This document shows positions 1 through 56,688 of a stretch of DNA of 64,000 nt, piece after piece (the stretch's first letter is position 1; each line of letters begins with the position of its first letter). A program made the position numbers and the translations under genes. This DNA is from Amorphochlora amoebiformis (lineage: Eukaryota; Cercozoa; Chlorarachniophyceae): NCBI GenBank assembly GCA_054601695.1, contig BAAHQB010000234.1, positions 186,001-250,000 of the forward strand. Direction: 5' to 3'. The notes under the pieces are model-generated. The model made no database searches, was not told the DNA's origin, and saw only the letters and a program-made list of their open reading frames with translations.

Positions 1-67
1 GTCACGGTGGAGGCTTCGCGGCATCGCACTATTATACATTCTCACATTTAACACCTACCGGATACAG

Positions 68-175
68 AAAGCAGCCGCAACAGCCCTTATAGTTATACGC
101 CCCGCAAGTGGAGAAGAATGTAGTACTCAGGATGAACAAACCAATGATTATCAACGGAAGATATACGTATTCTGA
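68..175 (+). CDS. possible 3'-terminal exon of a gene starting left of the window
   Basis: An AG acceptor (ends at 67) is followed by 35 open codons and a stop at 173-175. The translation begins KAAATALIVIRPASG and ends QRKIYVF. The composition is protein-like and base use is unlike the surrounding TA repeat, but no family is recognised and no upstream exon can be tested because the window starts here. It could equally be chance open sequence in a 3' flank. Confidence 0.25.
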   Translation, partial: KAAATALIVIRPASGEECSTQDEQTNDYQRKIYVF

Positions 176-799
<624 letters not shown>

Positions 800-800
<1 letters not shown>

Positions 801-2114
801 TGTATGAATATGTAAAATATATCCTCTTACCCCCGATGAAATCGATAAGGTTGACCAATAACAAGAGCTTTCCCTTAAATATCACACATTCATATTTGCT
901 CAGTCAGTAAATTACTAATGAATATCAACATTTTACTACTCTCACTCTACGTAAACCTCATGGATTATCGTTCAATTGTGGTGTGTTTTAATATATATAA
1001 ATCATCTCGCGCCAAACCTTCCTTTCACATACAAGATAGTGAATCCTCACTCGTACAAACCAGTAGATACCACACAGCCCGACACATGACTTTCACCGTC
1101 CGCAACACTCACATACTCTCAGATTTGGCCTCAATGCCAAATGCCAAACCAGTGATCTGTTAGCATGGATTTGGTATTGTGCAATAGCCATTACATGCAC
1201 TCGACGGCTTGTGAAAATTACTAGCGTGTCTGTAAGAATTGCGTGTGTACACGGACACTTTATTGTTTATCTCCCTCATAATATAGTATAGTTTATGCTT
1301 TCTCACGGCCGGAAATATGATAACTGTACCATACCACGGCCTACAAATACCCCATGTACATATCTAAACGGGCTCTAAAATACACAGACCTAAAATTTCA
1401 TTCGATGTCTGATTTATTGCTCGCCTATATACATTCTCAAGCCCCTCTAATCATTATGTATGCAACTTTTTAGTATATCCTCCGTACGTCGCAAGCTCGA
1501 TTTACAGCCCCCCACGACCAATAAATCGAGAAAAGGAGAAAGGGATGAAAGTAAAGCAGTATATCGGCAATTTCCCGAACAGCTACCTGTATCCATCTGC
1601 AACATCGCGCGCAGCAGGTGACATCTTGAGGCTTTCGTCGGTATGATGCCATTATGATGGATTCTGGAGAGTCTCCAGGATTCTCCAAACCTTCCTTTCA
1701 ATACCGAGGAATTAATTGCCTATATTTAAAAATATTAAAATATCGGCCTCGGCACCCAAACATGGTCTCCCGCTTGGTGACGGCTATCCCTTGGCGGCCT
1801 CCTGCTGCTGTTTTCTAACGATTTTCTCTCAATTCTCCTCGGATTTTTTCAAATCTATATAGGGTAGACTCTTGGGTTACTTTACGAAAGGGAGAATGCA
1901 TTATATCGTTCAAATCTTCAATTTTTTGTGGAAAGGTCTAGCGGTCTCCTGAACGATGCGATCTGGAGGACGTAGGACGTGTATATCTCCTCATCCATGG
2001 ACATCAAGGCATGACGATCTAAAATCATTCAATCTACGCCTCCAACCCTCGAGTCTAGCACGAACCTCATTTGCACACGCACCACCTCTACTGCCCGCAT
2101 CGATTCCTTGTCAG
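800..2114. other. unique AT-balanced island without a confident gene
   Basis: About 1.3 kb of non-repetitive DNA lies between TA tracts. Short open stretches exist on both strands. One is a minus-strand segment at 2003-2106 reading ANEVRARLEGWRRRLNDF in the middle; another is a minus-strand run around 1590-1690 with CC-ARCC cysteines. None links to neighbours by splice phase. It may hold the 5' end of gene A, its promoter, or exons of a minus-strand gene. Confidence 0.4.
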
Positions 2115-17566
<15,452 letters not shown>

Positions 17567-17595
17567 TAATATGTCTTATATACATACATATATAT

Positions 17596-17654
<59 letters not shown>

Positions 17655-17698
17655 GATGAGGTATAAAAGAGAATCGTGAATAGAAGTTGCATATGCAT

Positions 17699-17740
<42 letters not shown>

Positions 17741-17802
17741 GTATATGTACATATATATATTTATATATATATTGTATGTAATATACATATATATGTATGT
17801 AT

Positions 17803-17838
<36 letters not shown>

Positions 17839-17842
17839 AGAT

Positions 17843-17874
<32 letters not shown>

Positions 17875-17881
17875 TACATAT

Positions 17882-17912
<31 letters not shown>

Positions 17913-18088
17913 GCATAACCCAAAAAAATATATAATGTAGAATATACGGTGTAAATATATATATATATATATATATATACATATGTATATATATATATAT
18001 ATATAAATGAAATATATATTATGCTAAATCATTATGTACACTCACATATATACATATATACACACACACATATATATATATATAATAT

Positions 18089-18130
<42 letters not shown>

Positions 18131-18736
18131 TCGTTAGTAAATTTCCGTATGCAAGACCTTACACAGGGTAGCTAACTCTTACCCTAATCCTCAAACCCCA
18201 ACTCTAAACTTAACTTTCACCTAATACTAACCCTAGCCTTAGCCTAATACTAACCCTAACCTTAACCTAATACTAACCCTCTTAACCCTAATCCTCAAAC
18301 CCCAACTCTAAACTTAACTTTCACCTAATACTAACCCTAGCCTTAGCCTAATACTAACCCTAATCTTAACCTAATACTAACCCTAATCTTAACCTAATAC
18401 CAAGCCTAACCTCTAGCAACACTAAGCCTGAGCTAATTCTAGCCTTAAGCTTAGCTTAATACTAACCCTAAGCTTAATCTAGCACTTCTCTAAGCTCAAG
18501 TTAATACCAACTTAAAGCCCATCTCAATCCTAACCCTAAGCTTAATCTAAAACTACTCTAAGCTTAAGCTAATATTAAGCTAATATCAACCCTAAGGTTC
18601 AGCTAATACTGCCCTTAGCTTAAGCTAATGCTACCCCTAGTCTTACGCTGGTTTTAACCCTAAGCTATAGCAATATTACCTAAGCTTAAGTTTACAGTAG
18701 TCCTATATTAAGCTGACAGTAATCCTAATTTTGTCG
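17567..18736 (+). other. gene A to gene B intergenic: TA tracts, TATA motif, degenerate telomere-like repeat
   Basis: TA tracts run from 17580 to 18130. Positions 18173-18725 hold a degenerate CTAAC/CTTAAC/CTTAAG block in which whole 100-bp phrases are repeated (18195-18290 against 18293-18390). A TATAAAA motif lies at 17662-17668, about 1.07 kb before the gene B ATG. Confidence 0.7.
17662..17668 (+). promoter_or_regulatory. TATA-box-like motif, candidate gene B promoter
   Basis: TATAAAA lies in a small unique island (17653-17700), in GC-containing context unlike the pure TA repeat. It is a motif match only. The distance to the proposed start codon would need a long 5' UTR or an upstream intron. 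Confidence 0.25.
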
Positions 18737-24012
<5,276 letters not shown>

Positions 24013-24252
24013 GAAATATATGGGATTCCAATCCGTAGATCCCAAAGGAAGTTCTGGTAGATTGTGTCCCGCATATGTCCCGCATGTGTCCCGCATATGT
24101 CCCGCAACAGATAATACATGCAGCTGCCGTCGTCAGGACAATTCCTACCATGGTCACCAAAGTGCTCGGGTTGGTGGGATTTCGCTGAAAACTGAGATAA
24201 GAGTGATGACTATATCTACGGGTTGAACACGCAAAAAATAAGAATTTGATGC

Positions 24253-24260
24253 TATAAATA
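24253..24260 (+). promoter_or_regulatory. TATA-box-like motif, candidate gene C promoter
   Basis: TATAAATA at 24253-24260 sits in a unique 240-bp island between the gene B stop (24012) and the first recognisable gene C exon (24402). Motif and position only. Confidence 0.35.
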
Positions 24261-24401
24261 TGACTTAGTTTCCGAAAGTGGTGTTAGGATATTGGAAGGT
24301 TGTGATGAGTCTATCAGCAGGAATAATGTGATGAGAACTCAGTTGAATAGGAGAGTAAGGATAGTAAGGATAATGGGAGACCGCAATTTATCCCATTTAA
24401 G

Positions 24402-35427
<11,026 letters not shown>

Positions 35428-36137
35428 GAATTAATAAGATTACGTCAGGCGCCTACAATTCCCTTGCATCTACCAATAATATGCCAGCATTCTAGGCATT
35501 GCCATCGTACTAAATGTAAATTGAATATTATCTCTAAGACTCGACAGAAAAGTTTGGCTAAGGCAGTATTAGCATTATCTTAAAGACTTTATAACGTACA
35601 ACGCTTATTCGACTTCAATGAGGTTTAGAATGGGTCTTACGCTACTACTAGAATGCACGGCCTTGTTAAATTGAAATTTCATATATTACAATTTGAGTAG
35701 TTAATCACAATATACTATACTCGGAAGTATGCCAGTTTGAAAAGCTTAGCCTTCTTCTAGTTCTTAATGGAGAAATTATTTCAAAAAAATAACTACACTC
35801 TAGATACTACTAGACTAGTAAGGCCAGGCTAAGAGTTATACTACTACTACTATCTGATACGAGAACAAGAGTCATTTATTATGCATCATTACTGGCATTA
35901 TCCCCAGCATTCATACAGGTAGTGTTGGTCATTATCTAGATTATCTACATTATCTACACAAATACTAGAATATAAGTTGAATTTTGGATAGCAGCATTGA
36001 ATTTACTAGATTTACTATATATATATATATTGTTAATCTTAATGAAGTCGAGATATTTCGAGTAGTTTGGACCGGAGGATGAGTAGAATGAGTTTGCCTA
36101 AATCTAGTAAATCTACTGAATAGCATGAATTTGAACT
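35428..36137. other. convergent intergenic region between genes C and D
   Basis: About 710 bp of unique AT-rich sequence between two stop codons facing each other. It is rich in CTAG and CTAC/GTAG tetramers. No exon is supported. It presumably holds both 3' UTRs and cleavage sites, but no clear AATAAA was seen. Confidence 0.6.
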
Positions 36138-45004
<8,867 letters not shown>

Positions 45005-45153
45005 CTCAGGGGGCAAGGCTTCGATGGTCCATTTTGGGATCTGTGGAATATCTAATATCCCAGATATTGGTATTGATATATGAAGACTGGGACAGCCGCG
45101 TGACATCATTGGCGTGGTGATCGCGTGGGACATCCGCGAGACAGTTTGACGCA
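45005..45153. promoter_or_regulatory. shared divergent promoter region of genes D and E
   Basis: The start codons of gene D (45004, -) and gene E (45154, +) are 149 bp apart, head to head, in repeat-free DNA with no TATA box. Both promoters and 5' UTRs must fit here unless transcripts overlap. The gene D frame is also open upstream to 45154, so a longer N-terminus is possible. Confidence 0.6.
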
Positions 45154-48931
<3,778 letters not shown>

Positions 48932-49407
48932 ATATTTTAGGTATTATTAACTAGATTAATCAGCCTGGCTCGCATGAGCATGCTCAGATTTACGAATCTA
49001 GATTCCAATCACAAATTCGAAACTAGAAAACGTATGCTAGCTAGTTTAGATCTAGTACTAGTAGAAGATAGATCTAGCTGGAGACTTGGAAAAATTGAAC
49101 TTGTCTAGAGATTCTCCAACCAGTCTCTAGATTGTAGAGATTTCCAGAGATTCTAGAGATTTCCAGAGATTCTCCAGATCTTAGTCTAGGCAGAGTAACT
49201 AGATCATTATCTAACTAGTCTAAATTATACTAATTCACTAGATTCAGGCTCCTTCCCTTCGGATCCTAGAGACCGCAGTATACTAACCCCACCTTAACCC
49301 TAACCCTAACCCTAACCCTAACCTTAACCCCTAACCCTAACCCTAACACGAACCTTTTCTCTTGTTTTTTCTCATGTATATCATATGTATGCATATGTAT
49401 ATGGATT

Positions 49408-49482
<75 letters not shown>

Positions 49483-50956
49483 TATATATATATATGTATA
49501 TATATGTATATAAATGTTTCTCCACTTATCTCTCACACTCACTCTTCTCCCTTAGGATGCTGCCACACATCCATCTCTCTGTCTGGCCCAGTACGACGTA
49601 TAGTATAATCGCTAACTGTCGAATCATTCGTACGCTAGTTACTTACGCTTACAGGCGCCAAACGTATGCGCTAGTTAACTTGCAGTAAAAAACTTCAAAT
49701 TTATTATCGATGCGTAATTGGTCAGACCGTATTAATTCTAATAATTGATGTACTAGTCTTGCGTGGTACAATACCCTACTACCGGCGCTTGCTTACTAAT
49801 ATTTAATTCAAGTACTATCGGAGTACTATTATAACCATGTGATCCAATCTAGAAAACTTGATTCGTCTCTTCCACGGATGTATCAACTCATGATGGCGGC
49901 CAGCTACTGGGGTGTACGTATGCTGCTACGTGCGTTGTATCATACGTATACTGTTACTGTTACTACGCATGTATACATTGTGTACGTATGTGTATACATT
50001 GTGTCGTATGTATGTAGTATGTTGGTACGTATGCTTCTTCGTAAGTATGCAAGTTGGTGCGGACAATGTATGTTGTACATGTTCTCGTCAGTACGTAAGC
50101 TGTTTCGTAAGTGAGTCTGGTACGTATGTTGTGTTGACGTCTTCAAAAAGTCTATTGTATGTACATCTGAAGTTATAATGTCTGTCTGTACGTACGAAGT
50201 TCTAGATGTCGCTAGGTCTAGTACGTACGTACGTACGTTGGTACGTACGTTGGTACGTACGTACGTTGGTACGTACGTACGTTGGTACGTACGTACGTTG
50301 GTACGTACGTACGTTGGTACATACGTACGTTGGTACGTACGTACGTTGGTACATACGTACGTTGGTACGTACGTACGTTGGTACGTACGTACGTTGGTAC
50401 GTACGTACGTTGGTACGTACGTATGAAGTTGGTACGGTATTGCTGTCTTATATTAATATTAGTAATTACTATGTTCGTGGATCTGGTTGATATCCAGTCC
50501 CGGCAATCCTGAATCCTGATCATGGCACTATAGATGATAATTATCTAGATTATGGCCGTCTCAAGTAACTAGAGGAACTACAGCAGCTGTAGCTAGAGAG
50601 AAAGTAATCGTAATTTATTACATCTAGTACATACAGGTGACATGAGCTAGACGAGTCACTATGATACGCACCAAACCTGGCAGATATCGACTCGCATCTG
50701 CCCAATCATTAGTGTATGACAATCTATCATAATAGCACTGTAAACTTAAATAAGCTCATCTAGATCTCGTAAACAGACCACATGCATCAAGCCTACTAGA
50801 CATAGTCCGATTGCACTAGCCGCAAAATTAATCCATGTCTAGTACCTAATAGCCCCCGGTACCCCACCCTGACCTGTACGTATACCTGAAGTGTATTATT
50901 TTAAGGTAATTATACATAACTTCCAATGTGTATATAAACTACGGAATATATATATA

Positions 50957-51008
<52 letters not shown>
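48932..51008. other. intergenic region: unique CTAG-rich DNA, one CCCTAA block, one GTAC minisatellite
   Basis: Unique sequence without supported exons lies at 48940-49280 and 49520-50940. A CCCTAA block sits at 49288-49348 and TA tracts at 49408-49510 and 50958-51008. Base composition and CTAG/GTAC richness resemble the intergenic stretch 35428-36137. A possible exon after CTTAG at 49555 (DAATHPSLCLAQYD) is unsupported by neighbours. Confidence 0.6.
50218..50430. repeat. 16-bp GTACGTACGTACGTTG minisatellite
   Basis: About 13 units of GTACGTACGTACGTTG, with rare CATACGTACG variants. Each unit is largely self-complementary (ACGTACGT). The Val-Arg-Thr frames across it are repeat artefacts. Confidence 0.93.
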
Positions 51009-51010
<2 letters not shown>

Positions 51011-51012
<2 letters not shown>

Positions 51013-51268
51013 CAAATGCGGCGTCTCCAAACAAATAATACCCTTGTGGCAAGTTGCCTTCCTCTAACCAGTTGTACAGTGCAGACTTTCTCCATGCCAT
51101 TGAATCATTATTAGTGGATCCAGGACACTTAACAGAAACCCACGTGAATCTCTTATGTGCATCACAAATTGCGAGCACGTTTAAGGCGAAAAATCCCTTG
51201 CGAGAGTAATACCTAACATACGTTAAGTAGAATGCGTGACCGTCACTGTCCGCTATACATGGATTATG
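51011..51268 (-). pseudogene. PIF/Harbinger-type transposase, middle part with the second catalytic Asp
   Basis: Read on -, the frame gives PCIADSDGHAFYLTYVRYY, SRKGFFALNVLAICDAHKRF, TWVSVKCPGSTNNDSMAW, NLPQGYYLFGDAAFG. This matches the DDE_Tnp_4 / HARBI1-type order (RKGFFxLNVxxxCD, SxxGSxxDS, GYYxxGDAAF), with the GD as the second acidic catalytic residue. It then runs into TA repeat at 51008. The N-terminal part is absent, and the C-terminal part lies 6.1 kb away on the opposite strand. Not functional as it stands. Confidence 0.85.

Positions 51269-51269
<1 letters not shown>

Positions 51270-51334
<65 letters not shown>
51270..51334. repeat. (TA)n tract, target of a solo LTR
   Basis: Pure TA repeat directly left of the solo LTR; TA repeat also follows it from 51524. 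Confidence 0.9.
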
Positions 51335-51338
<4 letters not shown>

Positions 51339-51519
51339 ATGTAAACTAGATGTTACCTATTGGTTCCAGAAAGGGAAAGGAAATTCCAATGAAATTCGTA
51401 GAACTTACCAGAATATTCTAGAAGCAACTAGAAGTAGAATATCGAGAATGAATACTACTTATAAATTGAACTCACAGAATTCATCAAGGCATTCACAACA
51501 AGTTAAACGGAGTCAACAT

Positions 51520-51523
<4 letters not shown>
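51335..51523 (+). mobile_element. solo LTR related to the 52122-57125 element
   Basis: It starts TGTGATGTAAACTAGATGTT and ends CAACATAACA, 189 bp. It aligns end to end with the 191-bp LTRs of the neighbouring element but differs at roughly 20-25 positions, so it belongs to an older insertion. It is bordered by TA repeat on both sides, with no internal sequence. Confidence 0.9.
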
Positions 51524-51584
<61 letters not shown>

Positions 51585-51588
51585 ATAC

Positions 51589-51638
<50 letters not shown>

Positions 51639-51640
51639 AC

Positions 51641-52312
<672 letters not shown>

Positions 52313-52365
52313 TGGCTTCCACGCGGGGAATCGAACCCCGATCTTTGGAGTGAAAATCCAATATC
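52313..52365 (-). other. primer-binding site extended into a 53-nt copy of tRNA-Glu(UUC)
   Basis: TGGCTTCCAC onward is the complement of a mature tRNA 3' end including CCA. Read on -, the segment gives the D-stem edge, an anticodon stem TTGGA / TCCAA around loop TTTTCAC (anticodon TTC), a variable loop, a T arm CGGGG-TTCGATT-CCCCG, the 7-nt acceptor strand CGTGGAA, discriminator G and CCA. That is roughly positions 22-76 of tRNA-Glu. A normal PBS stops after about 18 nt. It is not a tRNA gene: the 5' half is missing and CCA is encoded. Confidence 0.9.
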
Positions 52366-52391
52366 CGGAGTGAACATAACATGGCTTCCAC
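52366..52391 (+). repeat. 26-bp repeat of the LTR end plus PBS start
   Basis: CGGAGTGAACATAACATGGC plus TTCCAC at 52366-52391 repeats 52297-52322 exactly, so the tRNA-derived 43-nt core is bracketed by direct repeats. The gag-pol ATG (52381) sits in the second copy. The first copy has an equivalent ATG (52312) that opens a 13-codon frame ending at 52353. Confidence 0.95.
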
Positions 52392-55300
52392 ATCGGGCAA
52401 ACTTGCGAACCTCATATTGGAAAGTGGAGGCGATTATAAGCGAGTTGTTGAGGTCTTCAAGGCTACACCTTTCTCCTCGGACACGTTATTTTGGGTTCGG
52501 CTTCAGTTGAAGAAAACGGTGGACAAACGAGATTACGAGACTTTGGCGGCTCAAATTGGGAGAATTCCCCTAATTGACGAAAGGCCGAGGCTTAGAGGAG
52601 AGACCGAAGAAGAGGAATCCAAGCGTCAAAGCGCGACGAACCACAATGAATGGATTAAAGGGTTCCGTGGCGAAGCGATATCCGAAATCAAACGCGATGA
52701 AAAAGTGGATGTAAGCCCGACACAGAAGACGAAGGGACCCGTCACACTGGCTAAAGTCAACACGGATCTGCCCGCATATAATGGAGATCGAGGAAAAGCG
52801 ACTCTATGGTGGGTGGAGACGAAAAAGATGATTCAGATGTTGGAGCCAGGGCAGCCAGACGGATTGGCAGGACACTGGTTACCGGCGATCATCAGTGTGT
52901 TGAAGAAAGGATATCCAGATGGCGCACAACGCCTTTTGAACATACAGGATGACCACAAGGGTTGGAGCGTCGAACGGTTGATGAAAGAATTCTGTCGAGA
53001 GAGAGATCGAGACTCGGTTGGAATACTAATTACAGAAGTCAGGAGCATCGCACAACGGAAGGATGAATCAATCTCACACTATTATGCACGGTTCAAGAAA
53101 TTGGTTCAGGCTCTGAAGACGCAGGAGGTTGTCATGGGTATCAATATGAAATGGCAATTTTTTCGCGCAACGATCACCTTGGGACACAAGCTAAGAGAAA
53201 AACCAGAAATCAGGACTATCGGGACAGCAGTGGAATACTTGATGACCATTGAACACGACTATTTTGGGAAACAACGACCCTACGTCAACTACACAGGAGG
53301 TCCAAGACGCAACAACAGCAACTTCAAGAAGCAATATTTCACGACTCGAGATGGAAAAAGGAGATGTACGCATTGCTGCAGGACGAATCATCAACTCAAG
53401 GATTGCAAGCTACTAAACAAACCTAAGGTTAAATTGGAGAAACAATTGGAATGGGAACGCAGGATGAAGAAAAAACGTGACGACAGGCAAGAAAGGAATG
53501 CAGGCAGGGCTAACAACATTGAAGGGGATAAGGCTGACGAACATGAAGTCAACCATATCAGTGATAACGACTTCATTCGCGGGGATGGGGCCGTATTTAT
53601 TACTGATAACGCCCAGGATTACAAAAAGCCGAGGACCGAGAAAATAATCCATGGACAGGAGAAGTATCAGAGGAATGTATCCATGACTAAGGTATATATA
53701 CAAGATGGACAAGGACTTTACCAGGAATATGGCACGTTGTGGGATTCAGGAGCAGTACCGAGATCATATATCAACATTAAGACAGTCGAAGAACTACAAT
53801 TACGGCCCAGGATGCAACGTACGAGGGCGACGCACAAGGCATACGGAGGAGGATTCAAGATAATTGGAGAGATTTTGCTACGGTTCCGGATCGCAGCAGA
53901 CGGCACGACTATTGAACATTTATTCTGCGTTACGACTGCAAAGACCAGGCTTCTCTTCGGTTCTGGCCTGATGCAAATATTAAGGGTCAATATCGACTAC
54001 GACAAGGGCATCATTCAATGTGGACGAATTAAAGCAGAAGTACCTATGTTGAAGATTGGCGAGTGGAAAGCGTATTCATCTGTCAATCACATCGATTTCG
54101 ACCATCAGGATTTCCCGACACCGGCACAATATCACAAGCAGTATCCAGGAATGAACATCAGACAGATTGCTGAAGAGTTGGAGCAGACAAAGGACGAGGA
54201 TGATATGAGTATCGACGAAGGACGGCGATATATATATCACTTGCTGAAGACAAAATTCAAGAACATCACGGAGGCCCGCGAAGAACCATCTGACAAGATA
54301 GCACCGGTAAGGATCAAGCTCAAGGAAGAATTCAAGCACGCAATCTCAAATGTACCCCCAAGACCAAGATCGGACAGAGAGGCACAACAAATTGAATGGC
54401 AAAAGGATCAATGGCTCAAGCAAGGAAAAGTTGAAGCATCGACATCACAACATAACACACCTATGGTATTGGCGAAGAAGAAGACACCACCATACTTCCG
54501 GTTGGCACACGATTTTCGCAGGATGAACCGGATGATCGAGAGCGTCAAAGTTCCACTTCGGCGCATTGATGAGATGATATACGAGCTGGCTTCGAAACGA
54601 TACAAAAGCTCGCTCGACCAACGGGAGGCTTACACTCAAATCCCTGTACACAAGAAAGACCGACCATTATTAGCCTTCACGACGAAAACCGGTAAATGGC
54701 AGTTCAAGGTTCTACCGTATGGGCTCAGCATCTCCGGAGATTTATATTCCATGCGGAAGCAAAAAATGCTGACAAGCGATGGAGCATCGGTCCTTCTTTG
54801 GATATTCATCTGGTGTTATGTGGATGATGACGCGATTGGGACCAATAAAATCAAGACTATGGTGTTCGTACTTGAAGTGATATTCGAGAGGCTTCAAAAG
54901 TTTGGATTCACCATACGTGTTGCGAAGTGTACGTTCATCGTAACCGAGCTCAAGTGGTGCGGCTATCTTGTGGGGGATGGGTACGTGAGACCGGATCCCC
55001 GTCGTACAGCGATAATAACGGGGATGCCGGACAGGCCGACCGACAAGAAAAACTTGAAGAAATTCTTGGCGGTTACCGGCTGGCATCTAAGGCAGTTTTC
55101 CCCAAGATACGCCAGGGAAGCCTCTAAACTTTCTGAACTTCTAACAAAGAAACACGGGGCTAAAAGTCTTAAGGATCTTTGGACTAAGGAACACCAATCG
55201 GCATATGAGGCTATTAAAGGGATGGCGAAGGAAGATTTGCGAAACGCCATTCTCGATCCATTCGCGACTGGAACGAAATTATGGACCGACTGGAGCAGGA

Positions 55301-56688
55301 AGGGCATCTCCGCTGTACTCACACAGCATGGGCGCGTGATACGGGCCTGGGGACGTCGATGTACCCCAACGGAGGAAAAGTACAGCCCTACCAAGGGTGA
55401 ATTGTTGGCTGCAACACAAGGGCAACTTCATTACCGGCATCTGCTCAAGGCACTCAAACATGGATTTACTCTTGTCACCGACCATAGGCCACTACTGGGA
55501 ATATTCCGGAAACTTGACATGGAGAACGAGGACCTTCAGGCCATGCGAATAAAAACCGAGGACCTTCGCGACCAGCGAACCATTGTATACGCGAAGGGGG
55601 ATACCAATTTGGCGGATTTTTGGACCAGGATTTGGCCTGATGACCCGATAGGAACGGATGGACAAGACGTTATTTTGCATTTAGCTTATGAACACGGCGA
55701 CTACGAGGCGACTCAAGACGAAATTGAGGATTTGAAGGCACGACATGACCGCTATGGATTAAAATGGAAACAGCTGGACACCCATATCGAAGTACAAACT
55801 GGGAATCGCACGCGCGTATTCATACCACAAATGATGTCCAAAATTGAACGATACCACAAGGAACTCGGCAAACAGGCAAGGATCTCTGGCGCGACTCCCG
55901 ATGATATATATATATTCACTCAACCGGAGACCTCTGGTCTGGAGGGAGGTGAGGCATTGGCTATATGCATGGCGCCAGACTGTGACCGACCGGCGATGAA
56001 AGGTTTGGATCGGGATGGATTTCCACATCGCGTCTGTTGCAAGGATCATTTAAGGAAGGCGAGGATGCATTTTCGACAACAGATACCATACGATGGACGC
56101 GAACTCATGGTTGGACAACTCGTGCGACAACGCATACACGAGAGGATACGGGCGAAGCATGAGGACCCATGGTCTACACCATGTAGGATTGTGAGGCGCA
56201 TCGGAAAAAAGGTCTACGAAATCGTCACCGACAAACGAAGAGGCAGGAATCCACAGCGACACATCGATGATTTGAAGGAATACGACGTTGGGGATCGACT
56301 ACTACGCATGTGTACCCTCACGGCTGAGGCGAAAAATGCCGCACGGCATCATATCGGGGATATCGCTGATGTGGATACCGAATATGCGAATGGTGATACA
56401 AGATTCAATGATGACTGGAAGGATAAGACCATCAATGTCAACTACGTTGGGCTCAACAATATGGAACAACTGGTAACAAAACTCAAGGAGGATGATTACG
56501 ATCATGTATATGCAATCATACCGGATCTACCATGTATGGAATGGCTTAAAGAACTCAACGAACTCGAAAGCAAATGGTACGCCATCGACCCAGAGGATGA
56601 CGAGACCGTTTGGCAAGACATGCAAGGACAAAAGCTCAAGAATCAGGGCATATCATGGTGGATAGTAAGGTTTGACTCCATCGACTGA
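52381..56688 (+). CDS. gag-pol polyprotein, Ty3-like, lacking an evident integrase core
   Basis: Single 1435-residue frame. Gag-like region about 100-300; CCHC knuckle CTHCCRTNHQLKDC at 329-342; aspartic protease DSGA at 455-458; reverse transcriptase with FRLAHDFR (706-713), first catalytic Asp 746 in SSLDQREAYTQIPV, LPYGL and YVDDDA (813-818); RNase H with Asp970 (LWTDWSRKGISAVL), Glu1007, Asp1034 (TDHRPL) and Asp1079 (NLADFWTR). Where an HHCC zinc finger and DDE core are expected, only about 155 residues follow, with a cysteine module C1196-x4-C1201 ... C1219 C1220-x2-H1223. A C-terminal segment at about 1241-1301 (WSTPCRIVRRIGKKVYEIV, HIDDLKEYD) resembles the integrase C-terminal (GPY/F-like) domain. 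ATG 52381 was chosen because it opens the uninterrupted frame. An upstream ATG at 52312 may interfere. Confidence 0.95.
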   Translation: MASTSGKLANLILESGGDYKRVVEVFKATPFSSDTLFWVRLQLKKTVDKRDYETLAAQIGRIPLIDERPRLRGETEEEESKRQSATNHNEWIKGFRGEAISEIKRDEKVDVSPTQKTKGPVTLAKVNTDLPAYNGDRGKATLWWVETKKMIQMLEPGQPDGLAGHWLPAIISVLKKGYPDGAQRLLNIQDDHKGWSVERLMKEFCRERDRDSVGILITEVRSIAQRKDESISHYYARFKKLVQALKTQEVVMGINMKWQFFRATITLGHKLREKPEIRTIGTAVEYLMTIEHDYFGKQRPYVNYTGGPRRNNSNFKKQYFTTRDGKRRCTHCCRTNHQLKDCKLLNKPKVKLEKQLEWERRMKKKRDDRQERNAGRANNIEGDKADEHEVNHISDNDFIRGDGAVFITDNAQDYKKPRTEKIIHGQEKYQRNVSMTKVYIQDGQGLYQEYGTLWDSGAVPRSYINIKTVEELQLRPRMQRTRATHKAYGGGFKIIGEILLRFRIAADGTTIEHLFCVTTAKTRLLFGSGLMQILRVNIDYDKGIIQCGRIKAEVPMLKIGEWKAYSSVNHIDFDHQDFPTPAQYHKQYPGMNIRQIAEELEQTKDEDDMSIDEGRRYIYHLLKTKFKNITEAREEPSDKIAPVRIKLKEEFKHAISNVPPRPRSDREAQQIEWQKDQWLKQGKVEASTSQHNTPMVLAKKKTPPYFRLAHDFRRMNRMIESVKVPLRRIDEMIYELASKRYKSSLDQREAYTQIPVHKKDRPLLAFTTKTGKWQFKVLPYGLSISGDLYSMRKQKMLTSDGASVLLWIFIWCYVDDDAIGTNKIKTMVFVLEVIFERLQKFGFTIRVAKCTFIVTELKWCGYLVGDGYVRPDPRRTAIITGMPDRPTDKKNLKKFLAVTGWHLRQFSPRYAREASKLSELLTKKHGAKSLKDLWTKEHQSAYEAIKGMAKEDLRNAILDPFATGTKLWTDWSRKGISAVLTQHGRVIRAWGRRCTPTEEKYSPTKGELLAATQGQLHYRHLLKALKHGFTLVTDHRPLLGIFRKLDMENEDLQAMRIKTEDLRDQRTIVYAKGDTNLADFWTRIWPDDPIGTDGQDVILHLAYEHGDYEATQDEIEDLKARHDRYGLKWKQLDTHIEVQTGNRTRVFIPQMMSKIERYHKELGKQARISGATPDDIYIFTQPETSGLEGGEALAICMAPDCDRPAMKGLDRDGFPHRVCCKDHLRKARMHFRQQIPYDGRELMVGQLVRQRIHERIRAKHEDPWSTPCRIVRRIGKKVYEIVTDKRRGRNPQRHIDDLKEYDVGDRLLRMCTLTAEAKNAARHHIGDIADVDTEYANGDTRFNDDWKDKTINVNYVGLNNMEQLVTKLKEDDYDHVYAIIPDLPCMEWLKELNELESKWYAIDPEDDETVWQDMQGQKLKNQGISWWIVRFDSID

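Noticed and set aside
2003-2106. Minus-strand exon reading ANEVRARLEGWRRRL
   Set aside because: No phase-compatible neighbour on the minus strand, and the overlapping plus strand fits as a gene A 5' exon. Left unresolved.
24013-24226. Longer gene B C-terminus ending in a Cys/Arg/Ser-rich frame at 24226
   Set aside because: It needs a different phase from the one carried through exons 1-6. The in-phase reading stops at 24012. The repeated TCCCGCATATG phrase at 24066-24112 also looks non-coding.
52313-52365. tRNA-Glu gene on the minus strand
   Set aside because: Only the 3' two-thirds is present, CCA is encoded, and it abuts an LTR. It is a primer-derived copy.
52833-56505. Minus-strand and out-of-frame ORFs within the retrotransposon
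   Set aside because: Shadows of the 1435-codon gag-pol frame with no motif of their own.
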